Assembly (NCBI GenBank): GCA_022749755.1 | Contig: CM040452.1 | Location: 12,976,350 to 13,040,349 of the forward strand | DNA length: 64,000 bases | Source: Azadirachta indica | Lineage: Eukaryota; Streptophyta; Magnoliopsida; Sapindales; Meliaceae | Direction: 5' to 3' | In this document: positions 52,196 through 64,000 of the stretch, piece after piece | Layout: every line of letters begins with the position of its first letter | Position numbering within the stretch: position 1 is the first letter of the stretch | Notes under the pieces: generated by a model | The model's input: only the letters and a program-made list of their open reading frames with translations | The model's database searches: none | Told to the model about the DNA's origin: nothing | Translations under genes and position numbers: made by a program

Positions 52196-55100
52196 TTTCT
52201 CTCTCCAGAAGTCCTTCTCTCTCTCTCTAAAACTCGGTCACACTCTTTTTCACTTTCTCTCTCCTGCTGCGAGGGTGGTGGCTTGGCTTTTTCGAGTGAG
52301 GGCTTTGTAAGATCCGAGCCTGAGTCCGTGCCTGGTTTAGCGAGATAAGCTGAGGTTCGGCGTAATAAAATGATTGATTCTTTTTTTTTTTTTTCGTCCG
52401 CAGTGTCATAAAAACGGCGTTAGTGGCTGAGAAAGACGGCGTTTGGTGTTGCCCGTTGCCCGGGTAGGGTTTGCGTGTCACTTTGCAGCTGCCCGTTCGG
52501 TCACGTCATCTTTTTGCCATTTTCCTTCTTTTACAAGGGGAGATACTTCTAAAGTCTGCTGTGCCGCGTGTGTTCCACGCTTTCTTCGCTTCTCAATTTA
52601 GATTTCAGAATCCGTGTGAACTGGAGAGAAAATGACCGCTAAAATTGTTAATCTGGTGATTTCTGCAGCCCTCAACCATTTCACGTCCCAATTCTAGGTA
52701 ATAGAATAAGGTGACACTCGATTGAAAAATATATATTAATGATAGAATAAACTTAAGCATAGTTAATTAAGTTTTAACTTTTGTTAATGCTCACAACGAC
52801 GGTTAATTATTACATAGAGTCATATTACTCCTCTCAATGATATTCTCTAAAAATAATGTAGTTTTAAATAATCTTTTACCATTATTTTCATAGGCTTGTT
52901 AATGGAAAGAAAGCTTTATATGTTCATATTAATAAAAAAATATTTGTTCATGCGCAATGAATATTGCAATAAGAAAACAATAGTCGAAAACTTAGAAACA
53001 GTTTCAAACTTGTTCTTGAGTATTGGTAAAGCATATATGCAGTCTCCCCCACCTCAGAGATATATTAAGTCAAATCTCATTATTTAATTATCAAAAAATT
53101 AACATAATTCTTAGAATTAGAATCTTCTGTGAATAAAAAATGAATAACCATTAATCAAAACTGATTATTAACTAAAACTTTAGTCATTAAATTTTGGACG
53201 AAAGCCAAATTTGAACAAAACTATTGGCAGATGATTTGCATGCTAATAATTGATCGTAGTCTACTGCAACCAAGCAGCAGAAAGCTGAAAAGGCCGTGGA
53301 GTGTGAGCATGTTAATGTATCACACGCGCCTTAAAGCGAGTGAACCAAACATTTTTAAATTTTCAACAAAGTTTGAAAGAGACCGCCATGACTTCAGGTC
53401 CAAACGCCAGTTGCCAGCCCAGCACTTTGACTATATTAGCCACTAACATCAGCTTTCTTCGCGGCCGCTGCAAAGGACTCGTTGGTCATTTCGTTGTATT
53501 TTACCGCCTTTCCACTAGTGTGAACAAATTATTCTCTTTTTTACTTTTCGGTGCACCATTTCTTTTCAATCGATACCGTCGAAATCCATCATCATCAAAG
53601 AATTACCGCTCGTGATGGAATGATATGTTATTGTTTCAACACAACTGAAAGAAACTTATCGCTATCTGATCGCGAAATTAAACTAATCGGACGGTGACGG
53701 AAGGTTAACTGGCCCACGTACATAAAAACCAAAAGCTTTGAACGGAGCAGCCGAATAAAGAGAGAACGAGTAAAATTACAACGGTAACCACTGACCACGT
53801 CCTGAATTTCAGCTCCTTGCTTACATTAACAACGCAGGGTCCCACAAAAACGTGGGCCTGACCAAGGAAGGGTACGGGATATCGGTCCCACGTATTGTTT
53901 TTTTTCCTCTGGTGGGTGGGGCCAGAAGTTGGCGCTGGAAATTATGGTGCTTCAATCAATGAACAGTCAATATAAAACGTGTTTCAAGATCAGACAATAG
54001 TGGAAATAAATTTTAGCCGTTTGATTCGGGTGATGAGATGAGAACCGTAACTGTGACCAATGGCATTACCTTGCTTTTTGCTCAAGTGGTGGGACCAAGA
54101 AAATGCTTTTTAAAATTTTCTTTTCTTTTTGTTCCTTTTGGGGTGACTCATTGGCTTTGGTTCTGTGAAACTTGCAGTTAGTCAGCTACCAAATTTGATG
54201 GACTATTTCTTTTCTTTAAGGGAAAAAAAAAAAAAAAAAAAAATCAACGTTATGTTATATTTTAGGGACTGCCGGAAGTTTACATGCCTGTTAATAAAGG
54301 TACTCTTCAGAAAATCTGCAATTATATATATATATATATAAAATAGAAAAATACTGTTTTAATTGCAGGCACAAATCTGAATTAAAAAAAATATATGATT
54401 TTAAAAATTAAATAAATACATAACATTATATTTTATTATAAAATTCGAAACACACAAATACACATTGTAAATAAAACATTTAAAGAGACCAATACCTTGC
54501 TTCAAGCCTTTATTACACGTAGGTAAAAATTTTAATGAACTATGACAAATTTCGCTTCTATCTTATTACACATGAGTAGAAATTTTGACTTAATTAATTA
54601 AAATCTCTAATTTAGTATTAGATGAAATATATATGGCCATCAAAATCAAATCTATTAGTGAGAAGTGCATTGATTGATGTAAAATGAATAGAACTAGATA
54701 ATAGATAATAATAGATAATAGATAGGACATTCTAAAAAGAAATTAAATTTGTAAAGCATATAGCGTAATTGGAATTCCGACAGAAAAAGGATCTAATCCA
54801 AAAAGGAAGACAACAATATCTGTGTGTTAAGGATTCCACGGTGATGGAGTAACTGCACTTGTCTATTAGCATCTGTCTGTTTCAGACAGGGTTTAGATGC
54901 TCATACAGGTGGTCTGCACTTGGGCCAAAAAAATTAAAAGCGTCTTGTAATTGTCATACTAACAACGATTCTTCTCCCATTCTCTCATTACAGTCCCTTA
55001 ATAACAAACCATTTTATTATTATATCCACGTTTAATATGCTGATGACGGTTGGAAACAGCAAGCAAATCTATGTGATGCTAATAAGTAGATTGATGGATC

Positions 55101-56064
55101 CAATGTTATTTTATTTTTTTTCATGCAAATCGAAAGTTAAATTACCTTGATTTCGAGATGAATTATTAAACCAAATGATTTTTATACGTAAAATCAAAAT
55201 TACAATTATATATACAAACTCTTGTATAAATTTAGGTAAATAAATTGGTGAGATAATTTTATATTATTATTATATATTTTATGTTGTTTTAAAAAATAAC
55301 ATAAGTAGTATAAAATAAATAATGTAGAATGTGACGATGATGATATAACGATATTACATTAAATGTCATGTTAGTTTGTATCCAAAGCATTACTATATAC
55401 CTCCATTCCTTGATTATTAAAAAGATTTGAACTGTGTAATTTAAAAGAAAAATATAATGGATTAAAAAATCATTTGGTTGGTTCTTGAAAACTCTGTGAA
55501 GTTTCCCAAATCATACACTATAATATCACCAAACATGATTAACATTTAAGAAATTTATCCAATAATCACCCTAAGTCTACAATTAAAAGCACGGTTAATT
55601 GATAGTGGTTACATTTTACATTTATAGTATTTGTTTTCTATTTTATAGAGCAAACATTCACTCAATTTTTTTCACTCCTTAATTTTGAGTTTAAACAATT
55701 GTAATTATATTATATATAGTTTTAAATTATTTTTATTAGTGAGTAATTCTCCACTTGTTAATTAGTATTCCAAATTTTATACGATAAATGATGTATTTCA
55801 CATTAATTAGATGTAATAGGAAAGTGGGTAATTAATCATTTTGAAAGCCAATAAAAAAAAAATGGGGGACGTATCATCGTTGTTCGCTAATAATAATACT
55901 TGGGCTACTTTCATCGTCACATGGGCTAATCTCCAAGACCATCGCTTAAACGAAGGCCTGAATACAATCTGGGCCGTCCATCAAACCCAACGGTCCACAT
56001 CCAAACACCATTTCCTTTTCCCTCCCTTTCCGTTGTCACCTTCCAATTTCCTCTCTCACTCTCC
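52196..56064. other. Intergenic between divergent genes
   Basis: The first few hundred bases are the CT-rich 5' region of the bromodomain gene. The remainder has short frames only; a slightly GC-richer part at 53230-54000 contains no recognisable exon. An (AT)n run lies near 54325-54340 and a short TAGATAATAGATAA repeat near 54697-54724. The last 150 bases are the likely 5' UTR of LPXK. Confidence 0.4.
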
Positions 56065-58839
56065 ATGGAGAAACTGAGGAGAGTAGTGAACGAGATCGCC
56101 TATGCGCAAGACTACGCGAAGCTTACTCCTCTTCAATCATCTCTAATTCCTCTACTCTCCTTAGCTTCCTCTCTCTATGGCATCACTCTCTCTCTCCGTC
56201 GCTCTTTCTACCGCTTCGGCCTCTTCTCCAAGCATCGGTAATCTCTCCATTTTGCCATACCTTCGATTAGTGGAAGTGAAAAAGGTTCAATTTTGGATAG
56301 AATTCTAAGCAAATTTTAAACCATGGTCTCGAATGTATTATGTTTATGTTTGTATTTCCTCAGCTTCTGCACCGAGTACTTTAACTATATAGAACTTGAC
56401 CTTCTTTAATTTGTTGATGAATAAATGCCATTTTTTTATTTGTTTTGCTTGTAAATTTATATGGAAGGTTACCGGTGCCAGTGATTAGTGTTGGGAATTT
56501 GACGTGGGGAGGCAATGGAAAGACACCAATGGTTGAGTTCTTAGCTCACTGTTTATCTGATTCTGGAATTTCACCGCTCATTCTTACCAGGGTAATTTTC
56601 TTCAAAATTGGGCGTCTTAATGATTTCTTGGTCGAAAATTGGGTCCTTTTTTGGTTGCAATAGAGACGATTTTTCTTATTCGCTCAAATCAAATTCACGG
56701 TACTTTGAAGTCATGGGTAAAAGAAGATGCAGCTAGTAAAATGGAAGCAGGATATCATAAAATATCCCTTTCTAATTAGCCTAACCCACTTTAGAAGGCA
56801 ACACTTTTTTCCTTTTGCTTTGATGTGTGCTATCTTTAGAATGTAGAGCTGAAATATCGGCATTAGATGCAACCTCACTCTCTGATGCTATCATCTTATC
56901 ATAGATGTATCTGACAGGGTTATGCTGGTGGGGATGAAGCTAGAATGCTTCAAAGGCATCTTCTTTGGCGACCTGCAAAAATTGGTGTAGGTGCTAATAG
57001 GGCTGCTACTGCTGCATCTTTCTTTGAAAAATATGGTTACATAGATCCTCGTGACTGTAAATCCTATATGAGGACTTGCACTGAACAGAAAGTTGGTGGT
57101 CATCTGAAATCCGAAAAAATTGGTGCTGTAATTCTAGACGACGGAATGCAGGTAATAATTCTCTCTATTATTTTGCTTCATTGTCATGATGCAGTCTCTG
57201 TGATATATGTAAGTATGAGATATTAGGAGTTTGCTCTTATAATTCTTTGGCTATTCTTTTGTCATTTGATTAGAAACAATATGGTCTTCTCTTTACAGTT
57301 TTGTTTCCAAATAACATAATTCAGAGAAACAACAATGCTCTCCTTTCAAAAACATGAATTAATTTTGAATCGATTTTAGTTTCCATTTTCCTTTTGGTGT
57401 TGACCTCTTGATTCAGATTTTGCTCATAACTGATAATTTATATTATTTATGTGAAGATAGCACTGGAGCTTGTCACGTGATCTTGAAATTGTAATGGTTA
57501 ATGGGCTAATGCCATGGGGAAACCGTAAGTTACTGCCACTTGGCCCTTTAAGGGAACCAGTGATGGCACTCAAGAGAGCAGATGTTGCTGTGATCCATCA
57601 TGCAGACTTGGTACACAAAATTTACTTTTCTCAATTCTACCATTAAATTCTATACATTGGAAAAATTTTGTGCAGTATGATGCATTTGATATAACCACTA
57701 TAATTCAGCTTTTCTTCTGCTCAATATACGAGTTTATACTTCTTCTCATGTAGGTATCGGAACAAAATCTCTCAGACATTGAATTAGAGATGCAAGATAT
57801 TAAGAATTCTCTTTCCGTTTTCTTCACTAGAATGGCTCCTTCATACTTATTTGAAGTGGGAAATGTCAATGCTAAGATACCGTTGACAGCAGTTTGTAAT
57901 GCTGTTTTATTGTCTGTTTCTGCAATTGGTTCTGCAAATGCTTTCGTGCAGTCGCTGCAGAAGGTATTTTACCATAATTACATTCTGTTTCCACTTTATA
58001 GAAAATGGTTTCTTATTGGAGATCTTTTGGGGTATGACTTTTATGTTCTATTTTGCTTTTATCTCTAAATATTGCTTAACTTGCTGCAGTTAGGAGCATA
58101 TTGTGTTGATCGACTTGACTTTAGTGACCATCACTTATTTCAAGCCAGGGTATGATTTCTTCTCTTCCTTGAATTACAATTCTTTAATACCACAGTCCTT
58201 GTATTTAATGCAAGGTGCTTTAATCACACCTTAATTACAATCTGTTTAAGTATATGAAATAAATTGGTACTAGTTTGCCTTTACCAGATAGTGCAGCTTA
58301 TCTCCATCCTGCCAAATGATGATCCAAAAACAAAGATGTTTAGTCTGCATGAAGGAAATACATTATTTTTCATCCTTTTTATCATTTTCCTTGATCTGAA
58401 TCAGTTCATGAAAGTAAATTTAATTTCCTAATGTGCTGTTCTGAATTTGTCTAGGATATCGAGATGATAAGAACGAAGCTTGGAGAACTAGAGGGCAAGT
58501 TTAATTCTAAGCCAATCGTTGTTGTAACGGAAAAGGTGAGTCGAATTTGAATTCCCCCATTTGGCAATAAAAATGTGAAGAAAACAAACTGCGATAGCGT
58601 GAACCTTTGGATCTATGAATCCTTTAGTTATGACTGCATTTGAGAAAAACCTGTTCTAGTTTTATAGTCACAATTCTTGACTACAGGACTATGATCGAGA
58701 CCGGGAGGTGCTGAAGCATTTGGAGCCATTTAAAGTTCTGGTACTCTGTTCTAAATTACAGATCATATCTCGCAGAGGATGCTCTGAGGATGAGGATAGC
58801 TTTAAGAAATTGTTGAAGGAACTATTGAATGTAAAATGA
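56065..58839 (+). CDS. LPXK: Tetraacyldisaccharide 4'-kinase (plant LpxK), eight exons
   Basis: LpxK phosphorylates the 4' position of the lipid A disaccharide precursor. Plants keep nuclear copies of this bacterial pathway, whose products act in mitochondria. Exons 56065-56237, 56468-56591, 56918-57151, 57461-57610, 57754-57963, 58090-58149, 58455-58535 and 58687-58839 total 1185 nt (394 residues) with all phases correct. The N-terminus (about 1-58) has a hydrophobic segment within [20 protein letters not shown], as the bacterial enzyme has a membrane anchor. The P-loop is [14 protein letters not shown], then [16 protein letters not shown]. The catalytic motif appears as [17 protein letters not shown] (DDGLQH in bacteria). 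Further blocks are [20 protein letters not shown] and DFSDHHLF, and VVVTEKDYDRD near the C-terminus. Length fits the family. Confidence 0.94.
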
Positions 58840-59018
58840 TTAGGTAAAACTAGAATTAGCTTCAATATCTCAAATTACGAGCAGGGTTTCACTTGTAATC
58901 GTTTCAATTTTTAATTTTAATTGAATAATTCTATGAGTTGTTGAGTTGATAATATTAAATGCAATATTTTGATTTTAACAATCTGTATAGTCAATTCAGT
59001 ATTTTATGAACTATCAAA
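58840..59018. other. LPXK 3' UTR
   Basis: AT-rich sequence downstream of the stop codon, up to the SINE target site. A polyadenylation-like word is not decisive. Confidence 0.4.
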
Positions 59019-59036
59019 TTAAAATTCAGCAGGGAT

Positions 59037-59177
59037 CCTGGATGATAGCTTAGGTGGTTTGGGGCATATGCTTCACGATCTCAGGTCATTCTAAATTTAA
59101 GTAACAGTTGGGGACAAATGTTTGGTATTTCGTGAGTGAGTTGCTCACTTCCATCCAAAACTTAAAAAAAAAAAAAA
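59037..59177 (+). mobile_element. Young tRNA-derived SINE with perfect target duplication
   Basis: A 141-bp insert ends in about 14 A and is flanked by an identical 18-base repeat (TTAAAATTCAGCAGGGAT at 59019-59036 and 59178-59195). Its head contains TAGCTTAGGTGG, a good RNA polymerase III A box; the B box about 30 bases later (AGGTCATTCTA) is degenerate. The perfect duplication suggests recent insertion just downstream of LPXK. Confidence 0.85.
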
Positions 59178-59195
59178 TTAAAATTCAGCAGGGAT

Positions 59196-59889
59196 TACAA
59201 ATGTGTTGGTGTTCTCTTTTAAATTAAAATTTTAAGTTAAAAATTTGTATGATTTTTTTGGATTATAACTAATAGCCACTGGATATCAATTATGATATGA
59301 TATGTTTTTTTTTTTTTTCTGTTTTACTAGAAAAAGATAACAAATCCCGTCTTTATTGTTTTTATAATTGGAATATAATTTTGAAATTTCAGAATATGTA
59401 AGTCTGGATGGATATTTAAAAAAATTATTAAAATGAATCCCATATCATTATCTTTAGACACACTTCTATTTTTTATATCAAATAAATTTAAATTTTTTGT
59501 TTTCAAAGATAACTAAAATCAGCTAAAAATAGATTTAATTTTATCTGTGCTAAACAGAATATTATTTATGTCTCCTACACAAATATCACATAAAACTGGT
59601 CGCCTGCAACTTCATATTATTTAATTAATTTGTGTATGTACAAAAAAAAAAAAAAAAGAGAAAAAAGGCCACGTGGAGAAAGAACTAAACAACCAACGAA
59701 ACGAACAACAGAAGAGTCCAGTCCAGGTTCAATGAAACCGAAAACTGCGTCGCTTTTGCAGGAGCTGTTAACCTGTGTCTTCGGTTACATTAACTAATGC
59801 TGAGCCATTAGCAAAACAAAATTGAAACATAGCAACTGACAGGACGGATAATACGAGGTATAACATAAGCCTGTTTACTCTGTTCTCGA
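59196..59889. promoter_or_regulatory. APS reductase promoter region with G-box
   Basis: The interval ends with the likely promoter of the plastid APS reductase gene. CACGTG (G-box, bound by bZIP and bHLH factors) lies at 59670-59675, about 215 bp before the ATG. I see no obvious sulfur-response element. Confidence 0.5.
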
Positions 59890-62031
59890 ATGGCTCTCTC
59901 TTCATCCTCTTCTCGGCTCAAGCTCAACGGCTCTATCCATTCACGCTCAGTTTCTCCCCGCGATCTTAAAGGTTCGTGTTCCAAAAAATTGTCGCTTGTA
60001 TCGTCAGCTTGTTTTTCTGGGTTTATGACGATTCCTTTTAACCTGACAGCTTCATGGGTTTATTCTGTTCGACAATTGTTGGTTCCGTCGACTGCTGGGA
60101 ATTCTTTTGGAAGACAGTCCTTTGTAAATGTAAAACCGGTTTGCGCTGAGCTTAAAAGGAGCGATTCAGTTGTCTCTCTTGCGGCCACTTTGGTAGCCCA
60201 AGGTATATTATTTATCGTTCAGCATATTTTAGCTCGAAATTTATCTTTGTATTAATGATGCTGTTGTCATCGTTGTGTGAGATGAAAGAAATGATGATCA
60301 CTTTTCTGTCTTGTGTTTATGGGAATAATCAGAAGTTGAAGATGAGACAGCGAACGAGGGGGACTATGAGAAGTTGGCGAAAGAGATGGAAAACGCTTCC
60401 CCACTTGAAATTATTAACAAGGCCCTCGAGAAATTTGGCAATGACATTGCCATTGCTTTCAGGTATTGCTCTGAATATATTCTTCTTAAATTATATGGAT
60501 TAACGTAGCCACGTTTTTGTTTAGCTGTGACCGTGTTGAATGAGGCAATGAGAAAGGTGGTGGCATTTAGGATTTCAAGTCGATAGAAAATTACTGATCG
60601 GTGTCATTTTCAAACTTGTTTGAATGGGATTCCTTATGTAGTATATTGTGAACATTTAATATGCTCTTCAATGATGCTTGTGTTACTTGGGATCCAATGG
60701 CTTTGTACTCTAGTTGATTTAATTATGAAAAATAGCTAATGATAAATTAGGTGATATGAGTATGTTTAATTTAGTCAGCTGATAAATTTAACCTATCACA
60801 CCACTTGCATGATTACAAATGGAAACTCTTTCGGCTTAATTGCAAGTCTCATTTTTCTTCCTCTATTGTTGTTTGGTTTGTGCAGTGGAGCGGAGGATGT
60901 GGCCTTGATTGAGTATGCCAAATTAACTGGCAGGCCTTTCCGGGTATTCAGTTTGGATACTGGAAGGCTGGATGCGGAAACTTACCAGTTCTTTGACGCT
61001 GTTGAGAAACACTATGGCATTCATATTGAGTATGCATTCCCTGATGCTGTAGAGGTTCAAGCTCTAGTGAGGACTAAAGGTCTCTTCTCTTTTTATGAAG
61101 ATGGGCACCAAGAGTGCTGCAGAATTAGGAAGGTGAGGCCCCTTCGAAGGGCTCTTAAGGGTCTCCGAGCTTGGATCACTGGGCAGAGAAAAGATCAGTC
61201 TCCGGGCACAAGGGCAGAGATTCCAGTTGTACAGGTTGATCCCTCCTTTGAAGGAATTAGTGGTGGGGTTGGCAGCTTGGTGAAGTGGAATCCTGTAGCT
61301 GATGTGGAAGGGCGAGACCTATGGAATTTCCTGTTAGCCATGAATGTACCTGTGAATTCCCTGCACTCGCAAGGGTATATCTCAATTGGGTGTGAGCCGT
61401 GCACAAGGCCGGTCCTGCCGGGACAGCATGAAAGGGAAGGAAGGTGGTGGTGGGAGGATGCCAAGGCTAAAGAGTGTGGTCTTCACAAAGGAAACATTAA
61501 ACAAGAAGAAAAGTCCCAACTTCTCAGTAGCAATGGAAGTAGTGTTGCTCAACATATGAATGGGAGTTCCAATCTCTCTGACCTCTTTAAAAGCCAAAAC
61601 TTGGTTAACTTGAGCAGAACTGGGATAGAGAACTTGGGTAGGTTGGGGAACCGGAAAGAGCCATGGATTGTTGTGCTTTATGCACCCTGGTGCCATTTCT
61701 GCCAGGTAAAAACACTGTCTTTATCATGTATAACTTCTAACGAGAATAATTTGCTCGAGTTTTGTGGTATCTAAATGGTGTTATGTTTTATTTTGAGCAG
61801 GCAATGGAAGGATCGTATATTGAATTAGCAGAGCAGCTGGAAGGGACAGGAGTGAAGGTGGGGAAGTTCAGGGCTGATGGTGTTGAGAAGGGATTTGCAA
61901 AGCAAGAACTGCAACTGGGAAGCTTCCCAACAATTTTGTTTTTCCCTAGACACTCATTGAAACCCATCAAATATCCATCAGAGAAGAGGGATGTCGATTC
62001 ATTGATGGCTTTTGTGAATGCATTTAGATGA
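59890..62031 (+). CDS. APR: Plastid 5'-adenylylsulfate reductase (APR), four exons
   Basis: The enzyme reduces APS to sulfite with glutathione in plastids, the controlled step of sulfate assimilation. Exons 59890-60202, 60333-60462, 60886-61705 and 61801-62031 total 1494 nt (497 residues), in phase. The first 70-90 residues, Ser-rich with basic residues, are a transit peptide. The reductase domain (about 115-350) has [37 protein letters not shown] and [18 protein letters not shown]. Cys225-Cys226 together with Cys317 and Cys320 (CEPC) are the four ligands of the [4Fe-4S] cluster. The nucleophilic Cys345 lies in KECGLH. The C-terminal thioredoxin-fold domain (about 380-497), which works like a glutaredoxin, has the active site APWCHFCQ (Cys417, Cys420). 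Plant APRs usually read CPFC there, so His418 is a deviation. The intron positions leave each domain intact. Confidence 0.95.
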
Positions 62032-62234
62032 TGAATTAGAAATGCTGTTGGTTCACCTCATAAGGCTAATGCTAGCGATCGGAGGACCACAAAAGAGGGA
62101 AAATAGATGAAAGTAGGATAGCACACAGTCTTGTTTCCGGTAGCAGTTTATATCACTGTATATATTATATGCAAAGCTTGTTCAGTTTTCTTGTCTCGAA
62201 TCCTTTGTGTTTCCCGGTATTCATTTATTATAAA
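62032..62234. other. APR 3' UTR
   Basis: The sequence between the APR stop codon and the TIR element; no other feature is seen. Confidence 0.45.
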
Positions 62235-63136
62235 GGGATATTAAAACATACCCTCCTCAAGGAAAAGAAGAATACTCTCTTCATGTTTGAAAATGAAGAA
62301 ATACTCTTATGAAGTTTGGATAAAAAAAAAAAAAACTTTCTGAAATAACTAATTTTTATATAAAATAATTATTGTATCCTTAAATATTTAAAAGGCATAT
62401 AAATGTACTATTTTATTCGTATTACTAATACATAATAATCAATATAACATTGTGGCTTTAAAAGAATATAATGAAGCCATTTTAATAATTATACTTTAAT
62501 TGTTTTTACAACTTCATCCTAAGATAATTTAATTTTCATTATATTCATTTATTATGAATAATCCATTACAATATATATTACAAATAAAGTTAATTTTCAC
62601 GTGAATAAAACACAATTTATAAATTAATATTATTTGAAACTTATTTTAATAGTTTATGCACAATAAATAATATAATAAGAATAAAATTGTTTCAATTTAT
62701 GTAAGTTTATAATAATAAATTTTCATGCGAATAAAATATAATTTTTTTTTACAACTAATATTATTTAAATTTTATTTTAATATTTTATGTACAATAAATT
62801 CATATGATAAGAATAAGATTATTTAAAATAACAATAATTTAAGATAAAATTATAAAAAAATTAATGGTATAATTGGTAAAAGAAATAAATTAAGAATATA
62901 ATTTATTATACTGTTTTAAAGTTAAAAGGTTATATTAATCATTATATATTACTAATAGGAAGAAAATAATTGATTAATATGTCTTTTAAATATTTAAAAG
63001 TATAATAGTCACTTTTTATATAAATTAATAACTTCATGAGAGTATTCTTTTTTGTCCAAACTTTATAAAGGTATTTCTTTATCTTCAAACAAGGGGTATT
63101 TGTTTTTGTGTGAAGTTTGAAGGGCATTAATATCTC
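62235..63136. mobile_element. Non-autonomous TIR transposon
   Basis: About 900 bp with inverted arms of about 170 bp. The left arm starts GGGATATTAA and contains GAAGAAATACTCTTATGAAG then TTTGGATAAAAA. The right arm, inverted, starts GAGATATTAA and contains AAAGAAATACCTTTATAAAG then TTTGGACAAAAA. Both arms then share TTAAATATTTAAAAG. No convincing target duplication is visible, so the superfamily is open; the long arms recall Mutator-like MITEs. It has no coding capacity. Confidence 0.65.
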
Positions 63137-63169
63137 TTAATTTCCCATTTATAAATGTAGGCATGGAGT

Positions 63170-63348
63170 TTATTCTGAGTTCCATATACATGATAGGTCG
63201 ATGGCCATTATTTCGCTGAATAAGAAGGTATCATCAGTACATGCTATCGCTGATAAATTCACATCAGGAAGCTCTTTTAAGCTATGAATGCACTCAGAAA
63301 CTGTGTAATGGACATGCAAATTGTACGTGCAGCACTCGACAATGACAC
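63170..63348 (-). other. Exon-like open frame, unassigned
   Basis: On the minus strand about 59 sense codons lead to a TAA at 63170. The upstream edge follows CCTAAAG, which could be a splice acceptor. The peptide includes VIVECCTYNLHVHYTVSECI and then LKELPDVNLSAIACTDDTFL, a regular mix of residues unlike translated AT-rich DNA. It may be the last exon of a minus-strand gene beyond the right edge, or a gene remnant. I do not recognise the family. Confidence 0.35.
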
Positions 63349-63870
63349 GCCTTTAGGAATAAGAAATGAAGAATTCCTACGTACTGTTGATGGTAGAATA
63401 GTCTGTAAAAGCTTCAGAAGCACGTAAAGAAAACTAAATTAATCTTATTTCTGCATACACTCTTCATGTGGGATCCACAATCTCTGTCTCTTTAATTTTA
63501 AAGCTCTAATTTATGTTAAATATTACAAACAAATTGTAAAGGTGGATGATTGATAAATATTAATTATTTAAACAAATAGATATTTTAATTGTTTGTTACT
63601 TTCCAAAATTAATCTAAAGTACATAAATATATAACTTTAGAATATTTAAGAGTATCTTGTTAAATTGCCTTTACACCAAAAGTGGAAGTCTAGTGCTCAA
63701 GAATATTCTTAAGAGGGTGTATCCGACAAAATTATAAAGAAAAGAAAAGATTTGTCTTTGTTCTGCAGAAGATAAAAACTGTAACAGCTGCAGGCAACAA
63801 AAGAAGGATTAAAAACAGTGGAAACCATGTCAACATAGATTGGTCTTTATATATATATATAATTTGAACT
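63349..63870. other. Intergenic, AT-rich
   Basis: I see no gene here. It may be intron or promoter of a gene to the right. Confidence 0.3.
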
Positions 63871-63890
63871 GAGCTTAAATCCTACTCCAC

Positions 63891-63929
<39 letters not shown>

Positions 63930-63936
63930 TTAGATC
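63871..63936 (+). mobile_element. Short retroposition scar with long A tract
   Basis: GAGCTTAAATC (63871-63881) and GAGCTTAGATC (63926-63936) match at 10 of 11 bases. They enclose CTACTCCACC and about 34 A. This fits a 5'-truncated retroposition with its target duplication. Confidence 0.6.
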
Positions 63937-64000
63937 AGCAGTTTTTATGAATTTATTTATATTATGTGAATGATTGTATATCACATTCTGACATAAACAT

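Noticed and set aside
59137..59160. GTGAGTGAGTTGCTCACTTC as a terminator-like hairpin
   Set aside because: It is part of the SINE body, and bacterial-style terminators do not apply in this nuclear sequence.

Overview
This is a nuclear chromosome segment from a dicot plant, most likely a woody rosid; Citrus or a relative is my guess, from overall protein resemblance only. The evidence is short exons with GT-AG introns, plastid- and mitochondrion-directed proteins encoded in the nucleus, plant-only families (CASP-like, S40/DUF584, GAMYB-type MYB, plant APS reductase), and very AT-rich intergenic DNA full of small non-autonomous transposons.

Layout. At 2.0-5.5 kb (minus) lies a nine-exon complex I assembly factor of the NDUFAF2/B17.2-like family, with a SINE in its third intron. 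It is divergent from an intronless plastid ATP synthase gamma gene (6.45-7.58 kb, plus) in which one cysteine of the redox-regulatory pair is a serine. An S40-like gene follows (11.6-12.2 kb, plus), then a TIR element, a truncated retroposition scar and a minus-strand GGPP-synthase-like small subunit (15.4-16.3 kb). From about 16.3 to 26.7 kb I find no convincing gene. That stretch holds a 400-bp direct repeat pair, three kinds of decayed tandem repeat and a hAT-like element.

From 26.7 to 36.1 kb there are three plus-strand genes: an 11-exon GT31 beta-1,3-galactosyltransferase, a three-exon CASP-like membrane protein and a five-exon ATG8. After a gene-poor 3 kb come a GAMYB-like R2R3-MYB (39.3-42.2 kb, minus) that keeps a miR159 complementary site, a small Cys/Lys-rich protein gene (45.5 kb, plus) and a nine-exon bromodomain gene of the BRD9/BRD1 type (46.8-52.2 kb, minus). 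The right part carries plant LpxK (56.1-58.8 kb, plus) and plastid APS reductase (59.9-62.0 kb, plus), separated by a young SINE, then a TIR element and an unassigned exon-like ORF.

Exon chains of all multi-exon genes were built by hand from splice consensus and reading phase, and each closes in frame. Neighbouring genes do not form one pathway; this is ordinary plant gene order. The observations most worth a second look are the Ser249 substitution in the ATP synthase gamma subunit, the miR159 site, the 45-bp tandem array at 20.0-20.9 kb, and the transposon insertions with clear target-site duplications.
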